This document shows positions 32,123-39,767 of a stretch of 64,000 nt of DNA, in pieces (the first letter of the stretch is position 1; each line of letters opens with the position of its first letter). The DNA is from Cupriavidus malaysiensis (GTDB lineage: Bacteria; Pseudomonadota; Gammaproteobacteria; Burkholderiales; Burkholderiaceae), in assembly GCF_001854325.1 (NCBI RefSeq), contig NZ_CP017755.1, positions 3,286,001 through 3,350,000 of the forward strand. The letters run 5' to 3'. The notes beneath the pieces are model-generated. The model was not told the DNA's origin. It ran no database searches and was given only the letters and a program-made list of their open reading frames with translations. The translations under genes and the position numbers were made by a program.

Positions 32123-32968
32123 TCAGCGGCCGGCGGCCTTGCGCGGCGGGCAACGCTCGCTCGACCTGGCGGGGGCAGCCGCGAGCGCCGCCTGGCGCGG
32201 CACGGTCACGGCCAGCACCACCACGCCGGCTTCCACCGTGCAGGCGATGGATTGGCGGCCCGCCTCCACCAGCATCCGCAGCACCAGCGCGCTGATGCCT
32301 TCGCGCTCCCTGCGCGCGGTCTGCTGTGCCTCGCGCTGGAAAAAGCGCGCCACCCCCTCGCACCACGCGGCGCAATGGCTGGCGCCCACGCCGGGCTGGA
32401 TTTCCGCGCGCAGTACGAGATCGGCGCCGCGGATCTGCGCGCGGATCCGCAGCGTGGTATCCACGCCGGCTCCGGCAGCCGCGAAGCGCACGAAATGCCG
32501 CGCCAGCGCGTCGGCCCATTCCCGCGGCCACGCGACCGTGCCGGCGAGGCCGCTTTGCCCGCCTGCCGCACCCTCCCCGTCCTCGGCGCCGGCCACCTCG
32601 ATCGCCACTCCGTGCCGCGCGGCGGCGTGGCGGGCCTCGGCCACGGCACCGGCCAGCACGCAGGCCATATCGAACGGCGCCGCTGGCGCCGCCCGGCGGC
32701 CCGCCATCAGGCAGGCCAGGGCTTCGATATCCACGGCCAGGTCGACCTGCTGCTGAATCGCACCACGCAGCGCCCCGCTGGCACGCGCAAGGGCCTGGTT
32801 GCCGCCCGCCTGTTCGAGCAGGTAGCACCAGGTCTGGGTGACGTTGACGGAAGAGCGCAGGTCATGCGCGATCTGCTCCAGCAGCCGCGCCAGGTCATCG
32901 CCGGACACCGGCAGGCCGGCAGGCTCGCGCACGCTGGGCGGCGGCGCATGGTTGTGGGATGTGGGCAT
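32123..32968 (-). CDS. Histidine-kinase-like protein with degenerate ATPase domain
   Basis: A 281-residue soluble protein. Residues about 20-90 are a HisKA-like dimerisation/phosphotransfer helix pair with H-box LEQIAHDLRSSVNVTQT. The following region has the length of an HATPase domain but lacks recognisable N, G1 and G2 boxes: no NAxKF-type Asn and no DxGxG are seen. It may be a phosphotransfer or pseudokinase protein rather than an active kinase. The start at 32968 (MPTSHNHAPPPS) is tentative. It lies 276 nt from the hybrid kinase gene on the same strand, which could be its partner. Confidence 0.6.
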   Translation of the reverse strand: MPTSHNHAPPPSVREPAGLPVSGDDLARLLEQIAHDLRSSVNVTQTWCYLLEQAGGNQALARASGALRGAIQQQVDLAVDIEALACLMAGRRAAPAAPFDMACVLAGAVAEARHAAARHGVAIEVAGAEDGEGAAGGQSGLAGTVAWPREWADALARHFVRFAAAGAGVDTTLRIRAQIRGADLVLRAEIQPGVGASHCAAWCEGVARFFQREAQQTARREREGISALVLRMLVEAGRQSIACTVEAGVVVLAVTVPRQAALAAAPARSSERCPPRKAAGR

Positions 32969-33244
32969 CACGCTTGCAGGTTTGCTCCGGGCAGGTAGCG
33001 GGCGCGCAGGGCCGCCGGCCTCCGTTGCCCGGCCGGCAGGCGCGACGATCTCCTCGCCCGATTGATGGAGCTGCAAGGTTCGTTCCCGCCGGCGCCGGCA
33101 GCTGGCGTGATTCACGCACGCGCGGAACGAGCCGGTCTGGCGAGAAGGCGCGCGAGGCCAGGAAGGAAGCGCGGCAAGCATCGGGAAACGCGCGGCGGAC
33201 CACGCCGGCGGACCCGCGCATCTGCGAACCCGCGACGCGGCAGG

Positions 33245-34825
33245 TCAGGTCTCCTCCCGCACGGCGAGACCGACCGAGGACAGCAGTGCCTTCAATTGAT
33301 GCAGCTCGACCGGTTTCACCAGGTGGGCATGGAAGCCGGCGGCGCGCGTATCGATGTGATCCGAGGCCTGTCCGAAGCCTGTCATGGCGACGAAGACCGT
33401 GCCTGCCAGGCGCGCCTGCGCACGCAACGCATCGAGCAGGCGGAAGCCGTCCATGACGGGCATCGCGAGATCGATCAGCGCAAGCTGCGGTGGCGGGCCC
33501 GCGCTCGCCTCGATGGCACTGGCGCCGTTGTAGAAAACCAGGGCTTCCTGCCCCAGGGCCTGCAGCAGCAGGCCCAGGCTGTCGGCCGAATCGCGGTTAT
33601 CGTCCACCACCATGACGCGCAGCGTCGAGCCGGTGAGCCGCTCGCTGATGTCGTCCTCCTCCGGGCGGGGCGGAATGTAGGGCAGGCGTACCACGAACGT
33701 GCTGCCGCGCCCGGCCCCCTGGCTGAGGGCGTGCACCGAGCCGCCATGCAGCTCCACCAGCGAACGGCACAGGGACAGGCCGACGCCCAGGCCGCTGCGT
33801 TCGCCGTCGGGCACCGTCTTGTGCTGCACGAACAAGCTGAAGATCTCTTCGAGCGCATCGGGATGGATGCCGCATCCCTGGTCCACCACGCAGATCTCGA
33901 TCTGCTGGTCCTGGATGCGCGCTTCCACGCGCACCACCGTTCCCGGCGGTGAGAATTTTGACGCGTTGGCGAGTAAATTCTGCAGAACCTGGACGAGCCG
34001 GGTGAGATCGCCGCGAAACGGAATGCCGTCGGCCGGCAAACGCAGCGCCACTTCCTGACGACGCGCGTCGAGCATCGGCCGCGCGGCCTCGACGGCCCGG
34101 GTGACGATGTCATGCAACTCCACGTTGCGCACACGCAGGCCGATCTTGCCGGAGATGACGCGGCCGACGTCGAGCAGGTCGTCGACGAGGCGCGCGAGAT
34201 GACTGGTCTGGCGATCGATCATGTCGCGGCACATGGCGACGTTGCCTGGCAGCCTGGGCTCCAGGCGCAGCAGGTTGACGGCATTGCGCAGCGGCGCGAG
34301 CGGGTTGCGCAGTTCATGCGAGAGCGTGGCGAGAAAGCCGGACATCCTGCGGCTGGACGTTTCCAGCTCCTCCAGCCGCTTACGGTCGCTGATATTGCGC
34401 ACGACCTTGGCGAAGCCCTTCACATTGCGCTGCTCGTCGTAGATCGCCGTGATCGTCACATTGGCCCAGAACTGGGAACCGTCGCGCCGCACCCGCCAGC
34501 CTTCGTCCTCGAAGCGCCCGGCCAGCGAAGCCTGCTCGAGTTCATATTGCGGCCAGCCCTTGTCGCGCGCCTCCGCGGTATAGAAGATCGAGAAATGCCG
34601 GCCGATGATCTCATCCGCGCAATAGCCCTCGATCTGCTCCGCGCCGGGGTTCCAGCTCGCGACGTAGCCGCCTTTTCCCAAGGTGATGATGGCGTAGTCG
34701 CGGATCGCCCCCACCAGCGTCCGGTAGTGTGCCTCCACGGCGTCCCCGGGGTTCCCGCCTCCCTGCGCCCGCTTCGTCTTGTCTTTCGGATCCATCGTCG
34801 GAGCACCTTCGCCTGTGTTCGTCAT
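33245..34825 (-). CDS. PAS-domain hybrid sensor histidine kinase
   Basis: A 526-residue soluble sensor kinase. Residues about 30-155 are a PAS/PAC domain (AIITLGKGGYVASWNPGAEQ, then ANVTITAIYDEQRNVKGF), the type that binds haem, flavin or small ligands. HisKA follows with an intact H-box TLSHELRNPLAPLRN, then an HATPase (NLLANASKFS, DQGCGI, GLGVGLSL) and a C-terminal receiver (MVVDDNRDSAD, phospho-acceptor Asp in LIDLAMPVMDGF, Lys in LVKP). No membrane segment, so it senses a cytoplasmic signal. ATG at 34825 has GGGAGG upstream. An output regulator is not encoded nearby. Confidence 0.9.
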   Translation of the reverse strand: MTNTGEGAPTMDPKDKTKRAQGGGNPGDAVEAHYRTLVGAIRDYAIITLGKGGYVASWNPGAEQIEGYCADEIIGRHFSIFYTAEARDKGWPQYELEQASLAGRFEDEGWRVRRDGSQFWANVTITAIYDEQRNVKGFAKVVRNISDRKRLEELETSSRRMSGFLATLSHELRNPLAPLRNAVNLLRLEPRLPGNVAMCRDMIDRQTSHLARLVDDLLDVGRVISGKIGLRVRNVELHDIVTRAVEAARPMLDARRQEVALRLPADGIPFRGDLTRLVQVLQNLLANASKFSPPGTVVRVEARIQDQQIEICVVDQGCGIHPDALEEIFSLFVQHKTVPDGERSGLGVGLSLCRSLVELHGGSVHALSQGAGRGSTFVVRLPYIPPRPEEDDISERLTGSTLRVMVVDDNRDSADSLGLLLQALGQEALVFYNGASAIEASAGPPPQLALIDLAMPVMDGFRLLDALRAQARLAGTVFVAMTGFGQASDHIDTRAAGFHAHLVKPVELHQLKALLSSVGLAVREET

Positions 34826-35252
34826 TGGCGCTTGCCTCCCCCGCTTCGCTGACCAGGCAGTCGTTCCGCCCCGGCCAGCACGGAGCGGAACACCATCACC
34901 TCGCGGGAGGAAGCGAGGCCGGTCCCCGAGGGTCACGGGCACCACCCATCGGGACGAGCGCCCACCGGCTCCCGCGCACAGCCGGCTCTTTCCCTCATGT
35001 TCGAAGCAAGACATATTCCAGCGTTGCCCCTCGCCATGCTGGCATGCCCCTTGCGGAAGCCGGACACGCCGGAGCGAATGCCATGGCGGCAGCCGGGAAC
35101 CGGGATCTTGCGCATGCGGTCAGCGAAGCGACGGCGTTCTGCCGTTCCTGGCCAGCGGCGCCGCCAGGCCCGGCAGCCCCGTTTCGCCCGCCATCACCGG
35201 CCTGCCCGGCAGTTGCGGCCAGGCGGCCCGATCCCTGCACCGGAGGACTACC
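34826..35252. other. 427-bp divergent spacer, no gene seen
   Basis: Separates the hybrid kinase from dps. It must hold both promoters, but no clear sigma-70 hexamers or OxyR-like site could be picked out by eye. Short frames here lack ribosome sites. Confidence 0.45.
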
Positions 35253-35756
35253 ATGACACCGACCCCCACCCTGGCACCCCGCCACGCCTTGTTCGCGACC
35301 ACGCTGCCCCGGGATGCCGCCGAGGGCGTCTTCGCCCGCCTGAACCCGCTGCTGGCGGATGTGTTCACGCTCTATATGAAGACCAAGAACTTCCACTGGC
35401 ATATGTCGGGGCCCCATTTCCGCGACTATCACCTGCTGCTGGATGAACAAGCCGCGCAGGTCTTCGCCATGACCGACGATATCGCCGAGCGGGTGCGCAA
35501 GCTGGGTGGCGCCACCCTGCATTCCATCGGCGACATCACACGGCTGCAGCGCCTGCGGGACAGCGAGCAGCACGGACTCGCCGCCGGCGATATGCTGCTG
35601 GAGCTCCACGCCGACAATCAATTGCTGGCCGCCTCGATGCAGGAGGCGCACGCGGTCTGCGAAAAGCTGGGGGACGTCGCCACCGCCAGCATGCTCGAAG
35701 TCTGGATCGACGAGGCACAGCGACGCGCCTGGTTCTTGCGCGAAGCATGCCGCTGA
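35253..35756 (+). CDS. dps: Dps-family ferritin-like DNA-protection protein
   Basis: A 167-residue protein of the Dps/mini-ferritin family, a dodecamer that oxidises and stores iron and shields DNA during starvation and oxidative stress. The inter-subunit ferroxidase site is intact: KNFHWHMSGPHFRDYHLLLD followed by EQAAQ supplies the His, Asp and Glu ligands. The ATG at 35253 has GGAGG six bases upstream. The C-terminal end WIDEAQRRAWFLREAC is typical. The short N-terminus has no Lys-rich DNA-binding tail, so tight DNA binding is uncertain. Confidence 0.93.
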   Translation: MTPTPTLAPRHALFATTLPRDAAEGVFARLNPLLADVFTLYMKTKNFHWHMSGPHFRDYHLLLDEQAAQVFAMTDDIAERVRKLGGATLHSIGDITRLQRLRDSEQHGLAAGDMLLELHADNQLLAASMQEAHAVCEKLGDVATASMLEVWIDEAQRRAWFLREACR

Positions 35757-35807
35757 GGGCAGCTCCCGCCCCCCGGCATTGGCATCCCGCCCCGCAGGAG
35801 AGCTCCG

Positions 35808-36938
35808 ATGGCACCATGGGAACGCTGGACGGTCCTTCTGTTCGGCAACGGCACCGATCTCGCTTGGTGGCAGTACGGTACGCGGACGGTGGTGGTGTTC
35901 GTGTGCCTGTGGGCGCTGTTGCGCGTCGCAGGGCGCCGCAATTTCGCCCAGCATACGTCCTTCGATCTCTGCGTCACGTTGTTGCTGGGCGCCATCCTGT
36001 CCCGGGCCGTGGTCGGCGCCAGCAGCCTGGCCGGCACCTTGGCGTCCTCGCTGATCCTGGTGCTGTTGCGGCGCGCGGCCGGCCTTCTCGTGTTGCGTTC
36101 CGCGCGCTTCGACGCCTGGTTCAGCGGACAGGCCATCGAACTCGAAGCGGCGCACCGGCTCATCGGACGTGGCTGCCGGCGCGGCATGGTCAGCGAGCAG
36201 GACATACTGGCCGGCCTGCGCCATGCCCTGCACACGGAAGACCTGGACGGCATCAGCCGCGTCGTACTGGAACGGGATGGCAGGATCTCCTTCGTGCGCG
36301 GGCGTGGCGCCCCCGGGCATGGCGCCCCGGCCGGCGCTTCGCCGCCGCATGAGACGCGCGCCCCCGGTCCTGCGAGTGGAATGGATCTTGCGCGCATGGG
36401 AGGCGGGTGCGCGGGGCCGGCAGATCCGGCGTGCCGACACGACAGCAAACAGGAGAACGCGATGCAGCAAGCGCAACAATCCCCGCAACCGGCACGCGGG
36501 ACCAGGCCCTGCGTTGCCGATGCCATGACCCGCGATCCGGCCTGCCTCAGCGTCGAGGACACGGTGAGAAAGGCCGCGATGATGATGGCGGACATGCGCG
36601 TCGGTGCCATCCCGGTATGCGACGGCAGCAAGCTGGTCGGCATGCTGACCGATCGGGACATCATCGTGCGCTGCGTGGCCGGCGGCAAACCCGCCGATAC
36701 CTTGATCGTGCGCGACGCCATGTCCGCGAACCCGCACTGCTGCCGCGAATCCGACCCGGTCGAAAGCGCCAGGCAGACCATGGAAAAGGCCCAGGTACGG
36801 CGGCTTCCGGTGGTCGATGCCGACCACCGGCTGGTCGGCATCGTGTCGCTGGGCGACTTGGCCACCCGTGTCGGCGACGGCACGGATTGCGGCCATACGC
36901 TGGCATGCATCTCCGCGCCGCCGGCACAGGCGGGCTAG
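35808..36938 (+). CDS. DUF421 membrane protein fused to CBS-domain pair
   Basis: One open frame of 376 residues joins two families normally encoded separately. Residues 1-165 are a YetF-like DUF421 protein: three membrane segments, then RRNFAQHTSFDLCVTLLLGA and a cytoplasmic domain. Residues about 166-218 are a low-complexity Pro/Gly linker. Residues 219-376 are two CBS domains (VADAMTRDPACLSVEDTV, IPVCDGSKLVGMLTDRDI and VVDADHRLVGIVSLGDLA). No stop separates them. An internal ATG with its own ribosome site (36462) suggests the CBS protein is also made alone, and that the fusion arose by loss of the DUF421 stop. AGGAG precedes the ATG at 35808. Confidence 0.75.
   Translation: MAPWERWTVLLFGNGTDLAWWQYGTRTVVVFVCLWALLRVAGRRNFAQHTSFDLCVTLLLGAILSRAVVGASSLAGTLASSLILVLLRRAAGLLVLRSARFDAWFSGQAIELEAAHRLIGRGCRRGMVSEQDILAGLRHALHTEDLDGISRVVLERDGRISFVRGRGAPGHGAPAGASPPHETRAPGPASGMDLARMGGGCAGPADPACRHDSKQENAMQQAQQSPQPARGTRPCVADAMTRDPACLSVEDTVRKAAMMMADMRVGAIPVCDGSKLVGMLTDRDIIVRCVAGGKPADTLIVRDAMSANPHCCRESDPVESARQTMEKAQVRRLPVVDADHRLVGIVSLGDLATRVGDGTDCGHTLACISAPPAQAG
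36462..36938 (+). CDS. CBS-domain protein from internal start (alternative product)
   Basis: In-frame ATG with AGGAG six bases upstream, starting MQQAQQSPQPARGTRPCVAD. The 158-residue product has exactly the size of stand-alone two-CBS proteins, which bind adenosine nucleotides. If used, it gives a free CBS protein from within the fused gene. Confidence 0.6.
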   Translation: MQQAQQSPQPARGTRPCVADAMTRDPACLSVEDTVRKAAMMMADMRVGAIPVCDGSKLVGMLTDRDIIVRCVAGGKPADTLIVRDAMSANPHCCRESDPVESARQTMEKAQVRRLPVVDADHRLVGIVSLGDLATRVGDGTDCGHTLACISAPPAQAG

Positions 36939-36982
36939 CCCGCACGCCGCGGGAGAATTCCCGCCCTTCACGAGGAATCACC

Positions 36983-37210
36983 ATGCAGGCAAGGCACGTA
37001 CATGTCATCGCGGAACGCAACGTCGGCTGGAAGATCCAGACCGAGGGATCGTCACCGTCCAGCGAGGTCTTCGAAGACCGGGATGAAGCCATCAAGGTCG
37101 CCGGCGAGCAGGCCAGGCGGGAAGGAGTGGACCTCTACGTCCACGGCCCGGACGGGCGCATCCGCGACCATCGCTCCTATGCTCCGCTGCACCGGCCCTT
37201 CCGCAGTTAG
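36983..37210 (+). CDS. DUF2188 family protein
   Basis: A 75-residue protein with the DUF2188 pattern: NVGWKIQTEGSSPSSEVFED, a helix DEAIKVAGEQARREGV and DLYVHGPDGRIRDHRSY. ATG at 36983 has GAGGA upstream. It follows the DUF421-CBS gene by 44 nt and is probably in the same transcript, which ends at the hairpin 74 bp downstream. Clearer member of the family than the gene at 13410. Confidence 0.85.
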   Translation: MQARHVHVIAERNVGWKIQTEGSSPSSEVFEDRDEAIKVAGEQARREGVDLYVHGPDGRIRDHRSYAPLHRPFRS

Positions 37211-37283
37211 TCCATTACGCCAGAGACCAACGCAGCCGAGCGCGCGGGCGAGCGGCGGTGCCCCCGGTCCGTGGGCCGGGCGC

Positions 37284-37317
37284 AAGGCGCGCGCATCGCC
37301 CCGCGATGGCGCGCCTT
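37284..37317. terminator. Terminator-like stem-loop after DUF2188 gene
   Basis: AAGGCGCGC pairs with GCGCGCCTT and, after one bulged base, CATCG with CGATG, giving a 14-bp stem. Three T follow on the plus strand, so it may act as an intrinsic terminator for the DUF421-CBS/DUF2188 transcript. Confidence 0.6.
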
Positions 37318-37368
37318 TGCCATGACGCAGGCGACCCGGAGGCGCGGCGGGACCTCTCGAATGACACC

Positions 37369-37434
37369 GTGGACTCGCCGTGGACTCGCCGTGGACTAGC
37401 CGTGGACTAGCCGTGGACTAGCCGTGGACTATGG
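37369..37434. repeat. 11-bp tandem repeat duplicating a stop codon
   Basis: Six copies of GTGGACTAGCC (two copies with TCG for TAG, the last GTGGACTATGG). The last copy contains the TAG stop (minus strand) of the gene at 37429-37761. The next three copies repeat TAG at 11-bp steps, so all three frames are closed. Confidence 0.9.
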
Positions 37435-37761
37435 CCGGCGCCAGATCCGGGCGCTGAGCCACACCCCGTACAGCGCGGCCGCCACCGCCACCGTGCCGAG
37501 CACGCAGTTGATCACGTCCCTGGTACGGCTGAGCAGCAGGATTCCCTCGCGCAGGGAGAACAGGACCAGCAGGGCGGTGACGATACCGTCGACCAGGCGG
37601 ACGGGCTCCGCGTGCGCGCCGGTCGCCATCGGCTCGCCGGCAGCGCCGGCGACCGGGCCAGCCGGTTCCCCCTCGATCCACGGCTCTTCGATGCGCTCGT
37701 TGCCGGTCGGCGTTCGTGCCGGCCCCCCTTTCCAGTTGTCGCCAGGCCATGGTGCCGCCAT
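37429..37761 (-). CDS. Hypothetical membrane protein with two segments
   Basis: A 110-residue protein starting MAAPWPGDNWKGGPART with GGGAG six bases upstream of the ATG at 37761. An acidic, Pro-rich N-terminal half (about 55 residues) is followed by two hydrophobic segments (IVTALLVLFSLREGILLL and VLGTVAVAAALYGVWLSA). No family is recognised. The stop codon lies in an 11-bp tandem repeat. Confidence 0.6.
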   Translation of the reverse strand: MAAPWPGDNWKGGPARTPTGNERIEEPWIEGEPAGPVAGAAGEPMATGAHAEPVRLVDGIVTALLVLFSLREGILLLSRTRDVINCVLGTVAVAAALYGVWLSARIWRRP

Positions 37762-38275
37762 CGCTGTCTCCCGCGGGGAATATCCATCGCCCGGGCCGGC
37801 GCGCCGCCCCTGCCGGCACGGCCCGCCCCGACGGCCGGCACGGCTCTGCGAGTTGCCGGCAGTACCAGCTTTGCAGCAAACGGTATGCCAAACGGCGTGC
37901 CAGAGGGTGTGCCAAAGGGTGTGGCAGACGCGCAGGACAAGGGATGCGCTCACCGGGTGTGCCGGTGGCCGGGCCGGCAAGCGTGGTGGCCGCCGTGCCG
38001 GCCACCACGCGGCTCCGCGCGCCTGCATCGGAAAATTTTCCAGGCCCCGCTTGCAAGGCTTTCCCGGCCTGCCGGAACCCCTGTGACCTCAGCCGTCCGC
38101 GCGCCTGGCTGGCCTGGGCGAAGCCCCGCGCCGGCCGCCACGCGCGCGCGCGGCCGGACATCGCACCTTGCCGGGCAAGGCGGGCGCGGGCAAGGCGGGC
38201 TCGCGCCCCGCGGCACGGAGTATGCATGCGCAGGGCGAAGGACCTTTCCATCACCGGCAGTGCAAGGAGACCAGC
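37762..38275. other. 514-bp divergent spacer with 12-bp repeat
   Basis: Four imperfect 12-bp units of the type GGTGTGCCAAAG at 37882-37929. No convincing gene. Frames covering it translate the repeat as Trp/His-rich low complexity. Confidence 0.5.
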
Positions 38276-39178
38276 ATGGCTCAAGATCACCGCAGCGCGT
38301 TCCGGAGGCACGAGAACGCTCCCCCCTACACCGGACAGGACGACGAGCAGGGCAATCAGTCCGCGCACAGGCCACATCGGTACAGCAGCGGCAGCTCCTA
38401 CACGGACGAACGCGAAGGCGACTTCCCCGCGCGCGAGGCTTACGGCAGCGGTGCGGGCAGCGAATCGGGCTGGCCCGAGTCCCCGGCAGAGCAGGGCGGC
38501 CGCCGCCCGTATCCGTATCGCGACCGCGGGCGGGACTCGCGCGAGTACGGCCACGGCTACGACTACGAACGCAGTCCTTCCGGCTACACGCCTGGCTACA
38601 CGCCTGGCAATACGTCCAGGCAGCGCGCGCGCCCCTGGTACGAGGAAGAAGGGTTGGACGAAGCATCGGGCTGGTCGGATGTGTCGATGGCGGTCACGCC
38701 TTCCGGCCCGCAGCGCCGGCACCCGGAGAACAGGCCGGGCCGCTGGCAGGAAACGCCACCGCGGCGCGTCGCGCCGAAGGGATACCAGCGCTCCGATGAG
38801 CGCATCCGCGAAGACGTATGCGAGCGCCTCGCGTACTGCGAGGGCATCGACGTCAGCGATGTTTCGGTCGAAGTCGACGGCGGCATGGTCACCCTGTCGG
38901 GAAGCGTCGCGCACCGCGGCGAGAAGTACACCATCGAAGACGTTGCCGACGACGTGTTCGGCGTCAAGGAAGTCAGCAACCAGATCCGCGTGCGGCGTGA
39001 GAGCGGCGGGCCGTCCGCGTCGTCGCGATGGGGCGCCAGCGCTACGTCAGCCTCGTCGACATCCCCGGGCAGCACGGCCAGCGGCCAAGCCGGCGGCCCG
39101 GAGGCTGGAAAGCACGACGTGCCCCCGCCCGGCCGCGACGCGGCGGGCAGCGCGACGCGGCCGGGCAAGCCGGTGTGA
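38276..39178 (+). CDS. BON-domain protein with long disordered N-terminus
   Basis: A 300-residue protein. The first 165 residues are hydrophilic, rich in Gly, Ser, Arg and Tyr, and include GYTPGYTPGN from a 12-bp DNA repeat, so likely disordered. Residues about 168-245 are a BON domain (RIREDVCERLAYCEGIDVSD, VEVDGGMVTLSGSV, DDVFGVKEVSNQIRV). The last 55 residues are Ser/Gly-rich. No signal peptide is seen, so it may be cytoplasmic. ATG at 38276 has AAGGAG upstream. Similar cytoplasmic BON proteins occur in Burkholderiaceae next to stress genes. Confidence 0.78.
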   Translation: MAQDHRSAFRRHENAPPYTGQDDEQGNQSAHRPHRYSSGSSYTDEREGDFPAREAYGSGAGSESGWPESPAEQGGRRPYPYRDRGRDSREYGHGYDYERSPSGYTPGYTPGNTSRQRARPWYEEEGLDEASGWSDVSMAVTPSGPQRRHPENRPGRWQETPPRRVAPKGYQRSDERIREDVCERLAYCEGIDVSDVSVEVDGGMVTLSGSVAHRGEKYTIEDVADDVFGVKEVSNQIRVRRESGGPSASSRWGASATSASSTSPGSTASGQAGGPEAGKHDVPPPGRDAAGSATRPGKPV

Positions 39179-39254
39179 GCCACGCTCGCAGCCGCGCTCG
39201 CGAGCGCGGCGAGGCGGGCCCGGAAGGGCCGGCCCGCCACGCAGCAGCAATGTC

Positions 39255-39767
39255 ATGGCCAAGACCTCTCCCAAGACTTCCACGCCCAAGGCCCGCAAGA
39301 CCCTGAGGAAGCGCTCCAGCGCGGCCCGGACCGGTTCCGTCGCTTCCGATCCGGGCCCGGCCGGGCCGGATGACGTGGAAGAGGCCGCGCAACTCGAGGA
39401 CGGCCTGTCGCTGCGCGACCACTTACGGCATCAGGCACCCGGCGACGACCCCTTGTTCGACGAGACTTCCCACGCCGCCGAAGCCCTTCCCGCCGATGTG
39501 CCGGTAGACAAGGCCGACCAGACCGACCGGAGGGTCGAGGTGCCACCGGCGGAGGCCGGGCTCGAGACGCAGGAGAGCCAGGTGGAAAGCGCACAGGGGC
39601 TGGAGGCCGAAGTCCGGGGCGAACCCGCGCCGGCAGGACCGCCGCGCAAGGCGGCGGAGGCGGATAGCGGCGCCGGCACCGGCGGGAAGGCGTCCACCGG
39701 CAGGCGCGGCGTACGCGGCGGCAAGCGGCGCCAGGCGCGCGCAGGTCGCCAGGCCCCCACGCACTAG
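39255..39767 (+). CDS. Hypothetical protein with basic ends and acidic middle
   Basis: A 170-residue low-complexity protein: a Lys/Ser/Thr-rich start (MAKTSPKTSTPKARKTLRKR), a Glu/Asp-rich centre and a Gly/Arg/Lys-rich end (STGRRGVRGGKRRQARAGR). The ends resemble histone-like tails, so nucleic-acid binding is possible but not supported by a domain. It overlaps the convergent CYTH-CHAD gene by 4 nt. No strong ribosome site at the ATG. Confidence 0.5.
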   Translation: MAKTSPKTSTPKARKTLRKRSSAARTGSVASDPGPAGPDDVEEAAQLEDGLSLRDHLRHQAPGDDPLFDETSHAAEALPADVPVDKADQTDRRVEVPPAEAGLETQESQVESAQGLEAEVRGEPAPAGPPRKAAEADSGAGTGGKASTGRRGVRGGKRRQARAGRQAPTH

